Source: Pseudomonadota bacterium | GTDB lineage: Bacteria; Pseudomonadota; Alphaproteobacteria; Rhizobiales; Hyphomicrobiaceae | Reading direction: 5' to 3' | NCBI GenBank assembly: GCA_023430845.1 | Contig: JAEYYJ010000219.1 | Location: forward strand, 1-13,929 | Length of the DNA: 13,929 bases | Part shown: one piece after another, positions 7,331-13,929 of the stretch | Layout of the letters: each line of letters opens with the position of its first letter | Position numbering within the stretch: the first letter of the stretch is position 1 | Position numbers and translations under genes: made by a program | The notes under the pieces: generated by a model | Database searches by the model: none | Seen by the model: only the letters and a program-made list of their open reading frames with translations | Told to the model about the DNA's origin: nothing

Positions 7331-9287
7331 CGGGCGGCTTCGCCTCCGGCGTAATGACTTCCGGCTGAAGATGCCCGCCCGTGATGCGCTCGCCTTCCTG
7401 CGCCAGCGCCGCCGCGAGATCCTCGCGCGCTTTCTCGGCCTGGCGCTGGCGGTTCCACAGTGAGGCGTAGAGGCCATCGCGCGCCATCAGCTCGCCGTGC
7501 GTGCCCTGCTCGATGAGCTGCCCCTTGTCGAGCACGATGATGTTGTCGGCGTGCACGATGGTCGAGAGGCGATGCGCGATGACCAGCGTCGTGCGGTCCT
7601 TCGCGACCTTGTCGAGCGCGTCCTGGATTTCCTTCTCGGTATGACTGTCGAGCGCACTCGTCGCCTCGTCGAGCATGAGGATGGGCGGCGCCTTGAGGAT
7701 CGTCCGCGCGATGGCGACGCGCTGCTTCTCGCCGCCTGAAAGCTTGAGCCCCCGCTCGCCGACCATGGTACCGTAGCCATCCGGCAGCGTCTTGATGAAG
7801 GCATCGATCTGCGCGAGACGCGCCGCGATCGCGACCTCTTCCTCGGTCGCATCGGGACGTCCGTACTTCAAGTTGTAGAGAATGGTATCGTTGAAGAGCA
7901 CCGTATCCTGCGGCACCACGCCGATGGCCGCGCGCAAACTTTCCTGCGTCACATCGCGGATATCCTGCCCGTCGATCGTCACGCGTCCACCGGCAACGTC
8001 GTAGAAACGCAGCAGAATGCGGCTGATCGTGGATTTTCCGGCACCCGAAGGGCCGACGATCGCGACCATCTTCCCCGCTGGCACCTCGAAGGACAGACCA
8101 TCCAGGATTTGCCGCTCGGGCTCGTAGTGAAAGCGCACATTCTCGAAACGCACGGCACCACCGCTGACGGCAAGCTCACGTGCACCCGGCTTGTCGGCGA
8201 CCTCGGCAGGCTGCTCGAGAACATCCATCATGATCTCGATGTCGGTAATACCCTGCTTGATCTCGCGATACACCATGCCCATGAAATTCAGCGGAATGAA
8301 GAGCTGAATCATCAGCGCATTGACCATGATGAATTGGCCGAGCGTGTTGGTGCCTGCGATCACGTCGCGCGCCGACATCACCATGCAGAATGTCAGCGCC
8401 AGCGTGAAGATCACCGCCTGCCCTGTATTGAGCCACGCAAGCGATGTGTAGGTCTTGACGCTCGCGCGCTCGTAGGTCGCGAGTGAAGCATCGTAGCGCG
8501 CCGCCTCGCGGGCTTCGGCGCCGAAATACTTGACCGTCTCGTAGTTGAGCAGGCTGTCGATGGCTTTGGTGTTGGCGTCGCTGTCGCTCTCGTTCATCGT
8601 GCGGCGAATGCGAATACGCCACTCGGTCGCGAAAATCGTGAACCAGAGGTAGAGACCGATCATGGCGGTCACGACCAGGACGTATCGCCAGTCGAACTCG
8701 AAGGCGAGAACGCCGAGCACAAGCGCGAACTCGACGATCGTCGGCATGAATGTCATCAGCGTCATGCGCGTGATGTTCTCGATACCATTACGCCCGCGCT
8801 CGAGCACGCGCGTGAGGCCGCCGGTCTTGCGTTCGAGATGAAAGCGCAAGGATAGCTCGTGCATGTGCTCGAAGGTCGTGAGCGCGAGCTGGCGCACGGC
8901 ATTCATCGCCACCTTTGCGAAGAGCCCTTCGCGCGCCTGCGAGAAGATCACAATGGCAATACGCGCGGCGCCGTACAGCAGCGTGGCTGCGATCGGCGCA
9001 CCAATGAGCCAGCTCCAGGATGCACCGGCAGGCTGCTGAGTGCCGGTCGCCGCGACGAGCGCGTCCGTCGCCCACTTGTAGGTGAACGGCATGGCGACTG
9101 TCACCAGCTTGGCGAACAGCATCAGGACGAGGGAGATGATAACCGTGCGCTTGAGATCCGGCCGATCGCTCGGCCAGACATAAGGAAAGATGCCGCGCAG
9201 TGCTCTTAGCGAACCGCGTCGTGGCGTCTCTTGTCCTGCGCGCCGTCTCGGCTGCGGCGCAGATCCCGCGCTCGCTTCGCGCTGCAT
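7314..9287 (-). CDS. atm1: Atm1/ABCB7-type ABC exporter, fused permease and ATPase
   Basis: Inner-membrane half-transporter expected to act as a homodimer. Known Atm1 family members export glutathione-linked sulfur or metal species and serve iron-sulfur or heavy-metal homeostasis. Length is 657 residues. The membrane domain spans about 45-345, with helices visible near 48-68, 96-115, 180-197, 202-220, 288-306 and 318-336. Family-style stretches include HLERKTGGLTRVLERG (150-165) and LLNYETVKYFGAEA (246-259). The ATPase domain shows Walker A GPSGAGKST (412-420), Q-loop Gln460, signature LSGGE (516-520), Walker B ILMLDE (536-541) and switch His572, all intact. The ATG at 9287 has AGGAG 7 nt upstream. 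The N-terminal 30 residues are basic and polar; the C-terminal 50 are a charged, then Pro-rich extension. Its same-strand neighbour ends 134 bp upstream, so it may have its own promoter. Substrate is inferred from the family only. Confidence 0.93.
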   Translation of the reverse strand: MQREASAGSAPQPRRRAGQETPRRGSLRALRGIFPYVWPSDRPDLKRTVIISLVLMLFAKLVTVAMPFTYKWATDALVAATGTQQPAGASWSWLIGAPIAATLLYGAARIAIVIFSQAREGLFAKVAMNAVRQLALTTFEHMHELSLRFHLERKTGGLTRVLERGRNGIENITRMTLMTFMPTIVEFALVLGVLAFEFDWRYVLVVTAMIGLYLWFTIFATEWRIRIRRTMNESDSDANTKAIDSLLNYETVKYFGAEAREAARYDASLATYERASVKTYTSLAWLNTGQAVIFTLALTFCMVMSARDVIAGTNTLGQFIMVNALMIQLFIPLNFMGMVYREIKQGITDIEIMMDVLEQPAEVADKPGARELAVSGGAVRFENVRFHYEPERQILDGLSFEVPAGKMVAIVGPSGAGKSTISRILLRFYDVAGGRVTIDGQDIRDVTQESLRAAIGVVPQDTVLFNDTILYNLKYGRPDATEEEVAIAARLAQIDAFIKTLPDGYGTMVGERGLKLSGGEKQRVAIARTILKAPPILMLDEATSALDSHTEKEIQDALDKVAKDRTTLVIAHRLSTIVHADNIIVLDKGQLIEQGTHGELMARDGLYASLWNRQRQAEKAREDLAAALAQEGERITGGHLQPEVITPEAKPPGDPAV

Positions 9288-9294
9288 GAACTGG

Positions 9295-9299
9295 CTCCT
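9295..9299 (-). promoter_or_regulatory. Ribosome binding site of the Atm1-type exporter gene
   Basis: AGGAG on the minus strand, 7 nt before the ATG at 9287, gives a clear start for the exporter. Confidence 0.7.
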
Positions 9300-9360
9300 G
9301 GATGGCTGCCGGCCTCGCGGCTTCTCTCCGCTGGGTAGGTGGCGCGCCTGCTCATAGCAT

Positions 9361-9388
9361 CTCGCGCGGAAAATTGCGCCCGCGCGAG
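9361..9388. other. Perfect inverted repeat upstream of the Atm1-type exporter gene
   Basis: CTCGCGCGG (9361-9369) and CCGCGCGAG (9380-9388) are exact reverse complements around a 10-nt loop containing AAAATT. It lies between the coiled-coil gene stop (9422) and the exporter start (9287). Read on the minus strand, the stem is not followed by a T-run, so it could be a factor-dependent terminator of the upstream gene, an mRNA structure, or an operator for the exporter. Confidence 0.35.
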
Positions 9389-9421
9389 CGAACTATGCAC
9401 GCATCAGTGCCCTGGGGTCGC

Positions 9422-10900
9422 TCAACGCCGCGAGAGGCGCGGCTTGCCCGGTGGCCGGCACAGGAAGAAATCGCGGTGCCCGGCAGTCGATCGGCGAGCT
9501 TTGCGGCGATAGCTCGCCACGGCGGGACGTGTCTTCTTCCGCACTTGCCGCGGTGTGGAGCACGGCCAGCAGCGGGACGCCACCGAGCGCTTGCGTGCCC
9601 GCTTGCGAAGCGCTGCCGTGCGCTGTGTTGCCTTGCGCGAGGGCGCCACACGTCGCGACGAGACCGCCGGCGGGGGCGAGGAAACTGCCGCAACCGCCCG
9701 ACCAGCGCCGCTCGTTTCAGTCGGGCGAACTTCGGCCGGGCGAGCCTCTGCGGGAGGGGTCGGTGTCGGTTTCTCGGCGGCACGCTGCACGCGCTCGGCC
9801 TCTGCGCGTGCCTCCGCGAGCCTCTTCTCGTCGGCTTCGCGCGCCTGCTGTGCCTCCATACGGCGACGTTCGTCCGCAGCGCGTGCCGCCGTCTCGGCGA
9901 GCTTACGAGCTTCGGCCTCGCGCGCCTGCTGCTCCGCGGCGCGCTTACGTTCCTCGACGGCGCGGGCTGCCGCCTCGCGCGCGCGCTGCTGCTCGGCAAG
10001 GCGTGCACGCTCGTCGGCCGCGCGCTCTGCTGCTTCGGCAAGCTTGCGCGCTTCTTCGATCTCGCGGCGCTCCGCAGCGCGGGCCTCCTCGGCAATTCGG
10101 CGCGCGCGCTCCTCTGCGGCGCGCATTTCCGCTTCGCGCAGACCGCGCTCGGCCATGTCCTTGGCCATGGCCTCGGCCTGCCGTCGCACTTCGGCGTCCC
10201 GCTGCTTCTGTTCGGCTTCCAGCTTTAGGCGCGCAGCCTCTTCCACGTCGCGCGCCTCGCGCTCTCGCCGTGCCTGTTCGAACAGCCGCGCTGCTTCTTC
10301 CTTGCGTCGCTTTTCCGAAGCCTCGCGCTCGGCGATCGCGGCACGGCGTGCGGCCTCGGAGCGTTCGCGCTCGGCGACGGCGTCGGCGTCGGCCTTGCGG
10401 GCTGCCTCCTCCTGGCGGCGCGCGGCCTCTGCCTGCTGCTCGTCCGCAACGCGGCGCGCTTCTTCGGTCGCGAGCTTCTCTTCCGCCTTCTTGAGTGCTT
10501 CGATGCGGGTCGCCTCATCAGGCTGGCGCCCGATCTGGGGGGCCGGTTCGGCGTGTTTCTCCATCTCGAGTGCCGGTGGCGGTGGTGCGGGGGCGGGCGC
10601 AGCGACCTGCGAGCCCGGAGGCGCATTCTGAACCTGCCGGCTGAGACGCGTGAGCAGATCCTGATGCGCGCGGTTCGTGTCGAGGAACCATTCGGCTAGT
10701 CGCTCGATGAAGCTCTTACTCACGGCGGGGCGGTCATTTGCGGGCGTTTGCGCGACGGCGCTCTCGGACAGGAGGACCGCGGAGGCGAACAACACCATGC
10801 CGAGGCCACGGATCAACGCCCCTCGCCGCCAGCGCTGGCCCAGCCCCCCACAATGCCACAACCGATTCCGATTTCGGCTGGCATTCTCAAAACCTTGCAT
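9422..10900 (-). CDS. Exported Ala/Glu/Arg-rich coiled-coil repeat protein, function unknown
   Basis: I do not recognise a functional family. The chosen ATG at 10900 (AGGA 5 nt upstream) gives 492 residues; an in-frame TTG at 10924 is less likely. The N-terminus has a long basic region and a hydrophobic core (about 29-49) ending AVA-Q, a probable signal peptide or membrane anchor. Next come a short segment with ERLAEWFLDTNRAHQDLLTR (66-85), a Pro/Ala linker (about 93-112), and roughly 250 residues of charged Ala/Glu/Arg helix (about 128-377) predicted as coiled coil. An internal near-repeat of 47 residues starts at EARKLAE (283 and 330). The last 78 residues are strongly basic and contain CWPC (444-447) and Cys481. 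Third codon positions in this tail stay about three-quarters G/C by hand count, so it looks truly coding. The layout recalls TolA-like envelope-spanning rods, but no TolA C-terminal domain is visible. Confidence 0.8.
   Translation of the reverse strand: MQGFENASRNRNRLWHCGGLGQRWRRGALIRGLGMVLFASAVLLSESAVAQTPANDRPAVSKSFIERLAEWFLDTNRAHQDLLTRLSRQVQNAPPGSQVAAPAPAPPPPALEMEKHAEPAPQIGRQPDEATRIEALKKAEEKLATEEARRVADEQQAEAARRQEEAARKADADAVAERERSEAARRAAIAEREASEKRRKEEAARLFEQARREREARDVEEAARLKLEAEQKQRDAEVRRQAEAMAKDMAERGLREAEMRAAEERARRIAEEARAAERREIEEARKLAEAAERAADERARLAEQQRAREAAARAVEERKRAAEQQAREAEARKLAETAARAADERRRMEAQQAREADEKRLAEARAEAERVQRAAEKPTPTPPAEARPAEVRPTETSGAGRAVAAVSSPPPAVSSRRVAPSRKATQRTAALRKRARKRSVASRCWPCSTPRQVRKKTRPAVASYRRKARRSTAGHRDFFLCRPPGKPRLSRR
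9895..10176 (-). repeat. Two imperfect 141-bp coding repeats in the coiled-coil gene
   Basis: The protein segment EARKLAEAAERAADERARLA recurs 47 residues later as EARKLAETAARAADERRRME, giving an approximate 141-bp period in DNA. The copies are diverged at base level, so they look like an old internal duplication kept as helix. Boundaries are approximate. Confidence 0.45.
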
Positions 10901-10905
10901 GATAA

Positions 10906-10909
10906 TCCT
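10906..10909 (-). promoter_or_regulatory. Ribosome binding site of the coiled-coil protein gene
   Basis: AGGA on the minus strand, 5 nt before the ATG at 10900; short, but better than anything ahead of the alternative TTG at 10924. Confidence 0.4.
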
Positions 10910-10917
10910 GACACGAC

Positions 10918-10959
10918 TTGGCAACGCGACGACTGAGCTTAGCCAAATCCCGTTGCCAA
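10918..10959. promoter_or_regulatory. Perfect 9-bp inverted repeat upstream of the coiled-coil protein gene
   Basis: TTGGCAACG (10918-10926) and CGTTGCCAA (10951-10959) are exact reverse complements separated by 24 bp, and an extra GCCAA half lies at 10942-10946. The repeat sits 18-59 bp before the ATG at 10900. It may be a two-site operator, a 5'-leader stem, or the end signal of the upstream GGDEF-EAL gene (stop at 11017). Confidence 0.35.
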
Positions 10960-11016
10960 CGCCATTGCTGCCCGGCCACGTGCGCGCACGGATCGATGTC
11001 GGCGGGCGCCTGGACC

Positions 11017-13929
11017 CTAGCGATTGCGCTCGGGCGGTGGCGGCACAGGCTCACGTGGCGGCGGCTCGGCGGCGCGCTGCGGCTCACGGCCGGCCAAGCG
11101 CGCGAGGCTCGCAGTAAGCGAAGCCGGCAGTGTCGTCTCGCGGATGGTGTGCGGCAGAGGACGGGTCCCTTGTGTGCGCGGCGAGGGAACCGGCCCCGGA
11201 ATCGGCGGCGGCATCCGTTGCCCGTCGTGCGACGGCGGCGGACCCGGCGGTCGTTGCTCATGCGGCATCGGCTGTGGCGACCCGGGTGGCGCACCATTTG
11301 GAGCAGCAACAGGCGGCGGCATGACCGGGCGGCTTTGCGGCGGCGGAGCCGGGGGTGCACCAGGCCGCGAACCGGGCCCGGACGGCATTGGCGACTGCAA
11401 AGTCGACTGCGCGGATGCGGGCACACCGGGTAACGTCGGCCCTCCTTTGGCCGGCGGCGCCTCCGTCAGCTTCGGGCCAGAACCGTTCGGGATCCCACCA
11501 TTGGGCATTCCGCCGTTCGGAATTCCGCTATTGGGACCAGTGCCATTCAGCGCGTGTCGCCCGTTCGGCGGACCGTCAGCGGCGTGCAGAACGGCTGCAA
11601 TCGTGTTGGGTGGCGGTGGCGCGGGTGGCCTTGCCGGGATCGGCCCGGGAGGTGGTGCAGGCGGCATCACGCGCGGTCCCGGTGACGCGGCGGCGGCCAG
11701 ACCCGGCGGCGGCATATTGGGTGGCGGCGCGCTCCGGTGGCCTGGACCCGGCATGGGCGGCGGAGGCATGGCCTGCGAGGGGATCGTCGACGGACCGGCA
11801 CCATTCGTTGCGAAGGCGGGGTTGGCAGGCCGCGGTGTCCTGACGGGCTCGGGCGGCGGCCCTGCGCCATTGGTGCGGGCTGCTATTGCGGGCTGGGTCA
11901 CGGGTGCCGGCGCTTCCTTCTCCTTGCCGGCAGCACCATTTGTCCCGCGCTGCGCGCCCATCTTCATTGCGCGCCGGCCCATCTTCTTCTCGGACTTGGC
12001 CACGAGGCGGATGAGCTGCTGCGCATCGCGCTCCGACATCGGATGCCCGTAGTAGAAGCCCTGGGCGTATTCGCAGCCGAGCGCACGCAGGAAGGCAGCA
12101 TCCTCCGGCGCCTCGACACCTTCGGCGATTACCTTGTGGCCAAGCTCGTGGGCGAGCAGCACGATGGCACGCACGACGGCCGCGCCGTTGTCGCTATCGG
12201 TCGCCCCCTGAACCAGCGCCTTGTCGATCTTGAGCGTGTCGAAGGGAAAGCGCTGGAGATAGGCGAGCGAGGAATAGCCTGTCCCGAAATCGTCGATCGC
12301 GAGATCGGCGCCGGCCCCCTTGATGAGCTCGAGCACGTGCGTCGCGCGCTCCGGATTTTCCATCACGAGGGATTCGGTCACCTCGAGCCGCAGCGAACCG
12401 CGCGGCACGACATTGCGGCCGAGCAGGTGACGTATCTCCGGCACGATGTCGGCCTTGAGAAGCTGGCGGCTCGAGACGTTCACGCTGACGAATAGCGGCT
12501 GCTCGGCACGTGGCAAGACCGCCTGCCATTTCGCAACCTCGCCGATGGCGCGCGAGAGGACGTAGGAGCCGAGCTTGACGACGAGATCGGTCTCTTCCGC
12601 GACGGGAATGAATTCCGCGGGGCTGAGCTGCCCGTAGCGCGGATGCTCCCAGCGCACGAGCGCCTCGAAGCCGACGAGGCTCTCGTTCGAGAGTGCGACG
12701 ATCGGCTGGTAGAGCACCGTGAGGCGGCCCTGGTCGATGGCGCGGCGCAGATCGCTCTCGATGGCGATGCGCTCGTCCTTCTCGCCGCGCATCTGCGCCG
12801 TGAAAATCTCGATGCGGTCGGTGCCGGCGCGCTTGGCGCGATACATGGCCGTCTCGGCTTCGCGAAGAAGCTCGCGCGCATCCGTCTGGTTCTCGTCAGC
12901 CGTGGCGATGCCGATCGAGCCGGTGAGGATGATCTCCTGGTTCGCGATCTTGATCGGCGAGCGCAGCGAGCGGCGCAGGCGCTCGGCGAGCATGGCGAGC
13001 TCACGCGGATCATGCTGGGCGGGTATGAGGATCGCGAACTGGTCACCGCCGATGCGAGCGAGCGTGTCGCTCGTATTGAGCGTGCGCTGCAGGCGGCGCG
13101 CGACCGTGAGCAGCAAGCTGTCGCCGACGACGAGACCGAAGGCACTGTTAACGCTCTTGAACTTGTCGAGATCGAGCAGGAGGATCGTGGGCCTGAGCGT
13201 GGGATCGCTGCGCCCGCGCTCCATGGCCATGGCAAGGCGATCGATGAAAAGCTCGCGGTTCGGCTGGCCGGTGAGGCTGTCGTGCACGGCATCATGCAGC
13301 AGGCGCTCGCGGGCGCGCCGCGAATCCGTGACATCGCGAATGAGGCCGACACAACGGAGCGAACGGCGATCGGACGTCGGCACCGCAGCGCCGTCGATCT
13401 CGAACCAACGGTATGTGCTGTCGGCGTGGCGAATGCGGAAGTCGAGGTTGACCGTACCGCCGGATTTGTCCTTCACGCCCTGGAAGAGCAGCAACAGACG
13501 CTCGCGATCGGCCTGATGGAGATAGCTCAGCAGATCATCGACCTTGCCCGAGAGATCACCGGATCTGAGGCCGAGCGTCGCCTCGATGAGGGGATCCATC
13601 TTGATTTCGTCGCGACGCGCGTTCCACTCCCACACGCCGACGCTGGCCATTTCGATGGCCGTCGCGCGGAGCTGGCGGTCCGATGGACTGTTCGCGAACG
13701 CGGGTTCCGTGACGCGGAAGGCGAACTGGGTGACCGTGAAGCCGATCAGCAGCGTGATCAGCACGAGGCCGGCGAGCAGACCGGAAATGGCGATCTCGCC
13801 GGAGAGGCGCCCCGTCAGCGTCATGGTCGCGCCGAAGAGCCAGACGGCCAGCAGTATCCAGGTCGGGGCCAACGCGAGCGCACGATCGAGCCCGCGCAGG
13901 CAGAAGTAGAGAATAACGAGACCACCGAC
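11017..13929 (-). CDS. Membrane PAS-GGDEF-EAL c-di-GMP signalling protein with long Pro-rich tail (5' partial)
   Basis: The frame stays open to the window end. An in-frame TTG at 13872 is not a credible start, because hydrophobic sequence (LVILYFCLRGLDRALALAP) continues before it. Numbering from that TTG, 951 residues: membrane helices about 4-18 and 27-49; PAS about 70-185; GGDEF domain about 190-360 with metal aspartate Asp234 in DLDKFK, but GGDQF (275-279) instead of GGDEF, and NTSD at the RxxD inhibitory site; EAL domain about 365-625 with EAL (403-405), Asn465, Glu497, DDFGTG (527-532), Lys548, Glu584 and Gln604 all present. It should therefore hydrolyse c-di-GMP; cyclase activity is doubtful. 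Residues about 640-951 are a Pro/Gly/Ala/Asn-rich tail, unusual for this family. The TAG stop lies 116 bp before the coiled-coil gene on the same strand. Family certain; signal sensed unknown. Confidence 0.93.
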   Translation of the reverse strand, partial: VGGLVILYFCLRGLDRALALAPTWILLAVWLFGATMTLTGRLSGEIAISGLLAGLVLITLLIGFTVTQFAFRVTEPAFANSPSDRQLRATAIEMASVGVWEWNARRDEIKMDPLIEATLGLRSGDLSGKVDDLLSYLHQADRERLLLLFQGVKDKSGGTVNLDFRIRHADSTYRWFEIDGAAVPTSDRRSLRCVGLIRDVTDSRRARERLLHDAVHDSLTGQPNRELFIDRLAMAMERGRSDPTLRPTILLLDLDKFKSVNSAFGLVVGDSLLLTVARRLQRTLNTSDTLARIGGDQFAILIPAQHDPRELAMLAERLRRSLRSPIKIANQEIILTGSIGIATADENQTDARELLREAETAMYRAKRAGTDRIEIFTAQMRGEKDERIAIESDLRRAIDQGRLTVLYQPIVALSNESLVGFEALVRWEHPRYGQLSPAEFIPVAEETDLVVKLGSYVLSRAIGEVAKWQAVLPRAEQPLFVSVNVSSRQLLKADIVPEIRHLLGRNVVPRGSLRLEVTESLVMENPERATHVLELIKGAGADLAIDDFGTGYSSLAYLQRFPFDTLKIDKALVQGATDSDNGAAVVRAIVLLAHELGHKVIAEGVEAPEDAAFLRALGCEYAQGFYYGHPMSERDAQQLIRLVAKSEKKMGRRAMKMGAQRGTNGAAGKEKEAPAPVTQPAIAARTNGAGPPPEPVRTPRPANPAFATNGAGPSTIPSQAMPPPPMPGPGHRSAPPPNMPPPGLAAAASPGPRVMPPAPPPGPIPARPPAPPPPNTIAAVLHAADGPPNGRHALNGTGPNSGIPNGGMPNGGIPNGSGPKLTEAPPAKGGPTLPGVPASAQSTLQSPMPSGPGSRPGAPPAPPPQSRPVMPPPVAAPNGAPPGSPQPMPHEQRPPGPPPSHDGQRMPPPIPGPVPSPRTQGTRPLPHTIRETTLPASLTASLARLAGREPQRAAEPPPREPVPPPPERNR
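11483..11542 (-). repeat. Tandem 15-bp coding repeats (Pro-Asn-Gly-rich)
   Basis: About four imperfect 15-bp units at 11483, 11498, 11513 and 11528 (plus-strand forms such as CCATTGGGCATTCCG and CCGTTCGGAATTCCG) encode NSGIPNGGMPNGGIPNGSGP, residues 781-800 of the GGDEF-EAL protein. Length variation by slippage would add or remove five residues without breaking the frame. Confidence 0.65.

Noticed and set aside
9422..9680. Possible frameshift in the basic tail of the coiled-coil gene
   Set aside because: Other frames give no recognisable domain (I looked for a LysM-like end), and third-position G/C remains high in the annotated frame up to its stop.
9555..10631. 358-codon Ser/Ala/Arg-rich plus-strand frame opposite the coiled-coil gene
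   Set aside because: Composition is a reflection of Ala/Glu/Arg codons on the other strand; the minus-strand protein has a signal peptide and a ribosome site.
11024..12052. 342-codon Gly-rich plus-strand frame opposite the GGDEF-EAL tail
   Set aside because: Its glycine richness is simply the complement of proline codons in the real gene; there is no signal peptide, domain or ribosome site.
1..13929. Mobile elements, tRNA genes, CRISPR arrays, toxin-antitoxin or phage genes
   Set aside because: I saw no transposase or integrase motifs, no cloverleaf-like sequence, and no regularly spaced repeats other than the coding repeats described.

Overview
The window is GC-rich DNA with strong G/C preference at third codon positions. 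It carries seven protein-coding genes and no RNA genes, insertion sequences, CRISPR arrays or phage genes that I can see. The protein families (ExoP/GumC-like chain-length protein, YcbB-type L,D-transpeptidase, Atm1-type exporter, HSD10-type dehydrogenase, PAS-GGDEF-EAL protein) together suggest an alphaproteobacterium, most likely of the Hyphomicrobiales. That placement is inference from protein style, not from a marker gene.

Layout. Positions 6-2111 (+) encode a Wzz/GumC-like polysaccharide co-polymerase with a degenerate kinase-like C-terminus; its 5' end lies at or beyond the window edge. It converges, with only 18 bp between stops, on an exported L,D-transpeptidase (2130-4403, -). A 374-bp divergent intergenic region (4404-4777) separates the transpeptidase from a fatty-acid-type pair on the + strand: an AMP-forming acyl-CoA synthetase (4778-6406) and an HSD10-like short-chain dehydrogenase (6495-7280). 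The pair meets an Atm1-type ABC exporter (7314-9287, -) head to head at its 3' end, with a strong hairpin at the junction. Upstream of the exporter on the same strand lie an exported coiled-coil protein (9422-10900, -) and a membrane PAS-GGDEF-EAL signalling protein (11017-13929, -) whose N-terminus is cut off by the window end.

How the genes may work together. Three genes concern the envelope: polysaccharide export, peptidoglycan 3-3 cross-linking and an exported coiled-coil protein of unknown role. The + strand pair would activate a carboxylic acid to its CoA thioester and oxidise a 3-hydroxyacyl-CoA, two non-adjacent steps of a beta-oxidation-like route. The c-di-GMP protein has an intact EAL active site and an altered GGDEF motif, so it looks mainly like a phosphodiesterase. 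The three minus-strand genes at the right are spaced by 116 and 134 bp, so they need not form one operon.

This looks mostly like ordinary chromosomal territory. The points most worth a second look are the roughly 310-residue proline/glycine-rich tail on the GGDEF-EAL protein, the loss of the P-loop in the polysaccharide protein, the exported coiled-coil protein with a basic CxxC-containing tail, and several perfect inverted repeats at gene boundaries. I found no convincing new multi-gene system.
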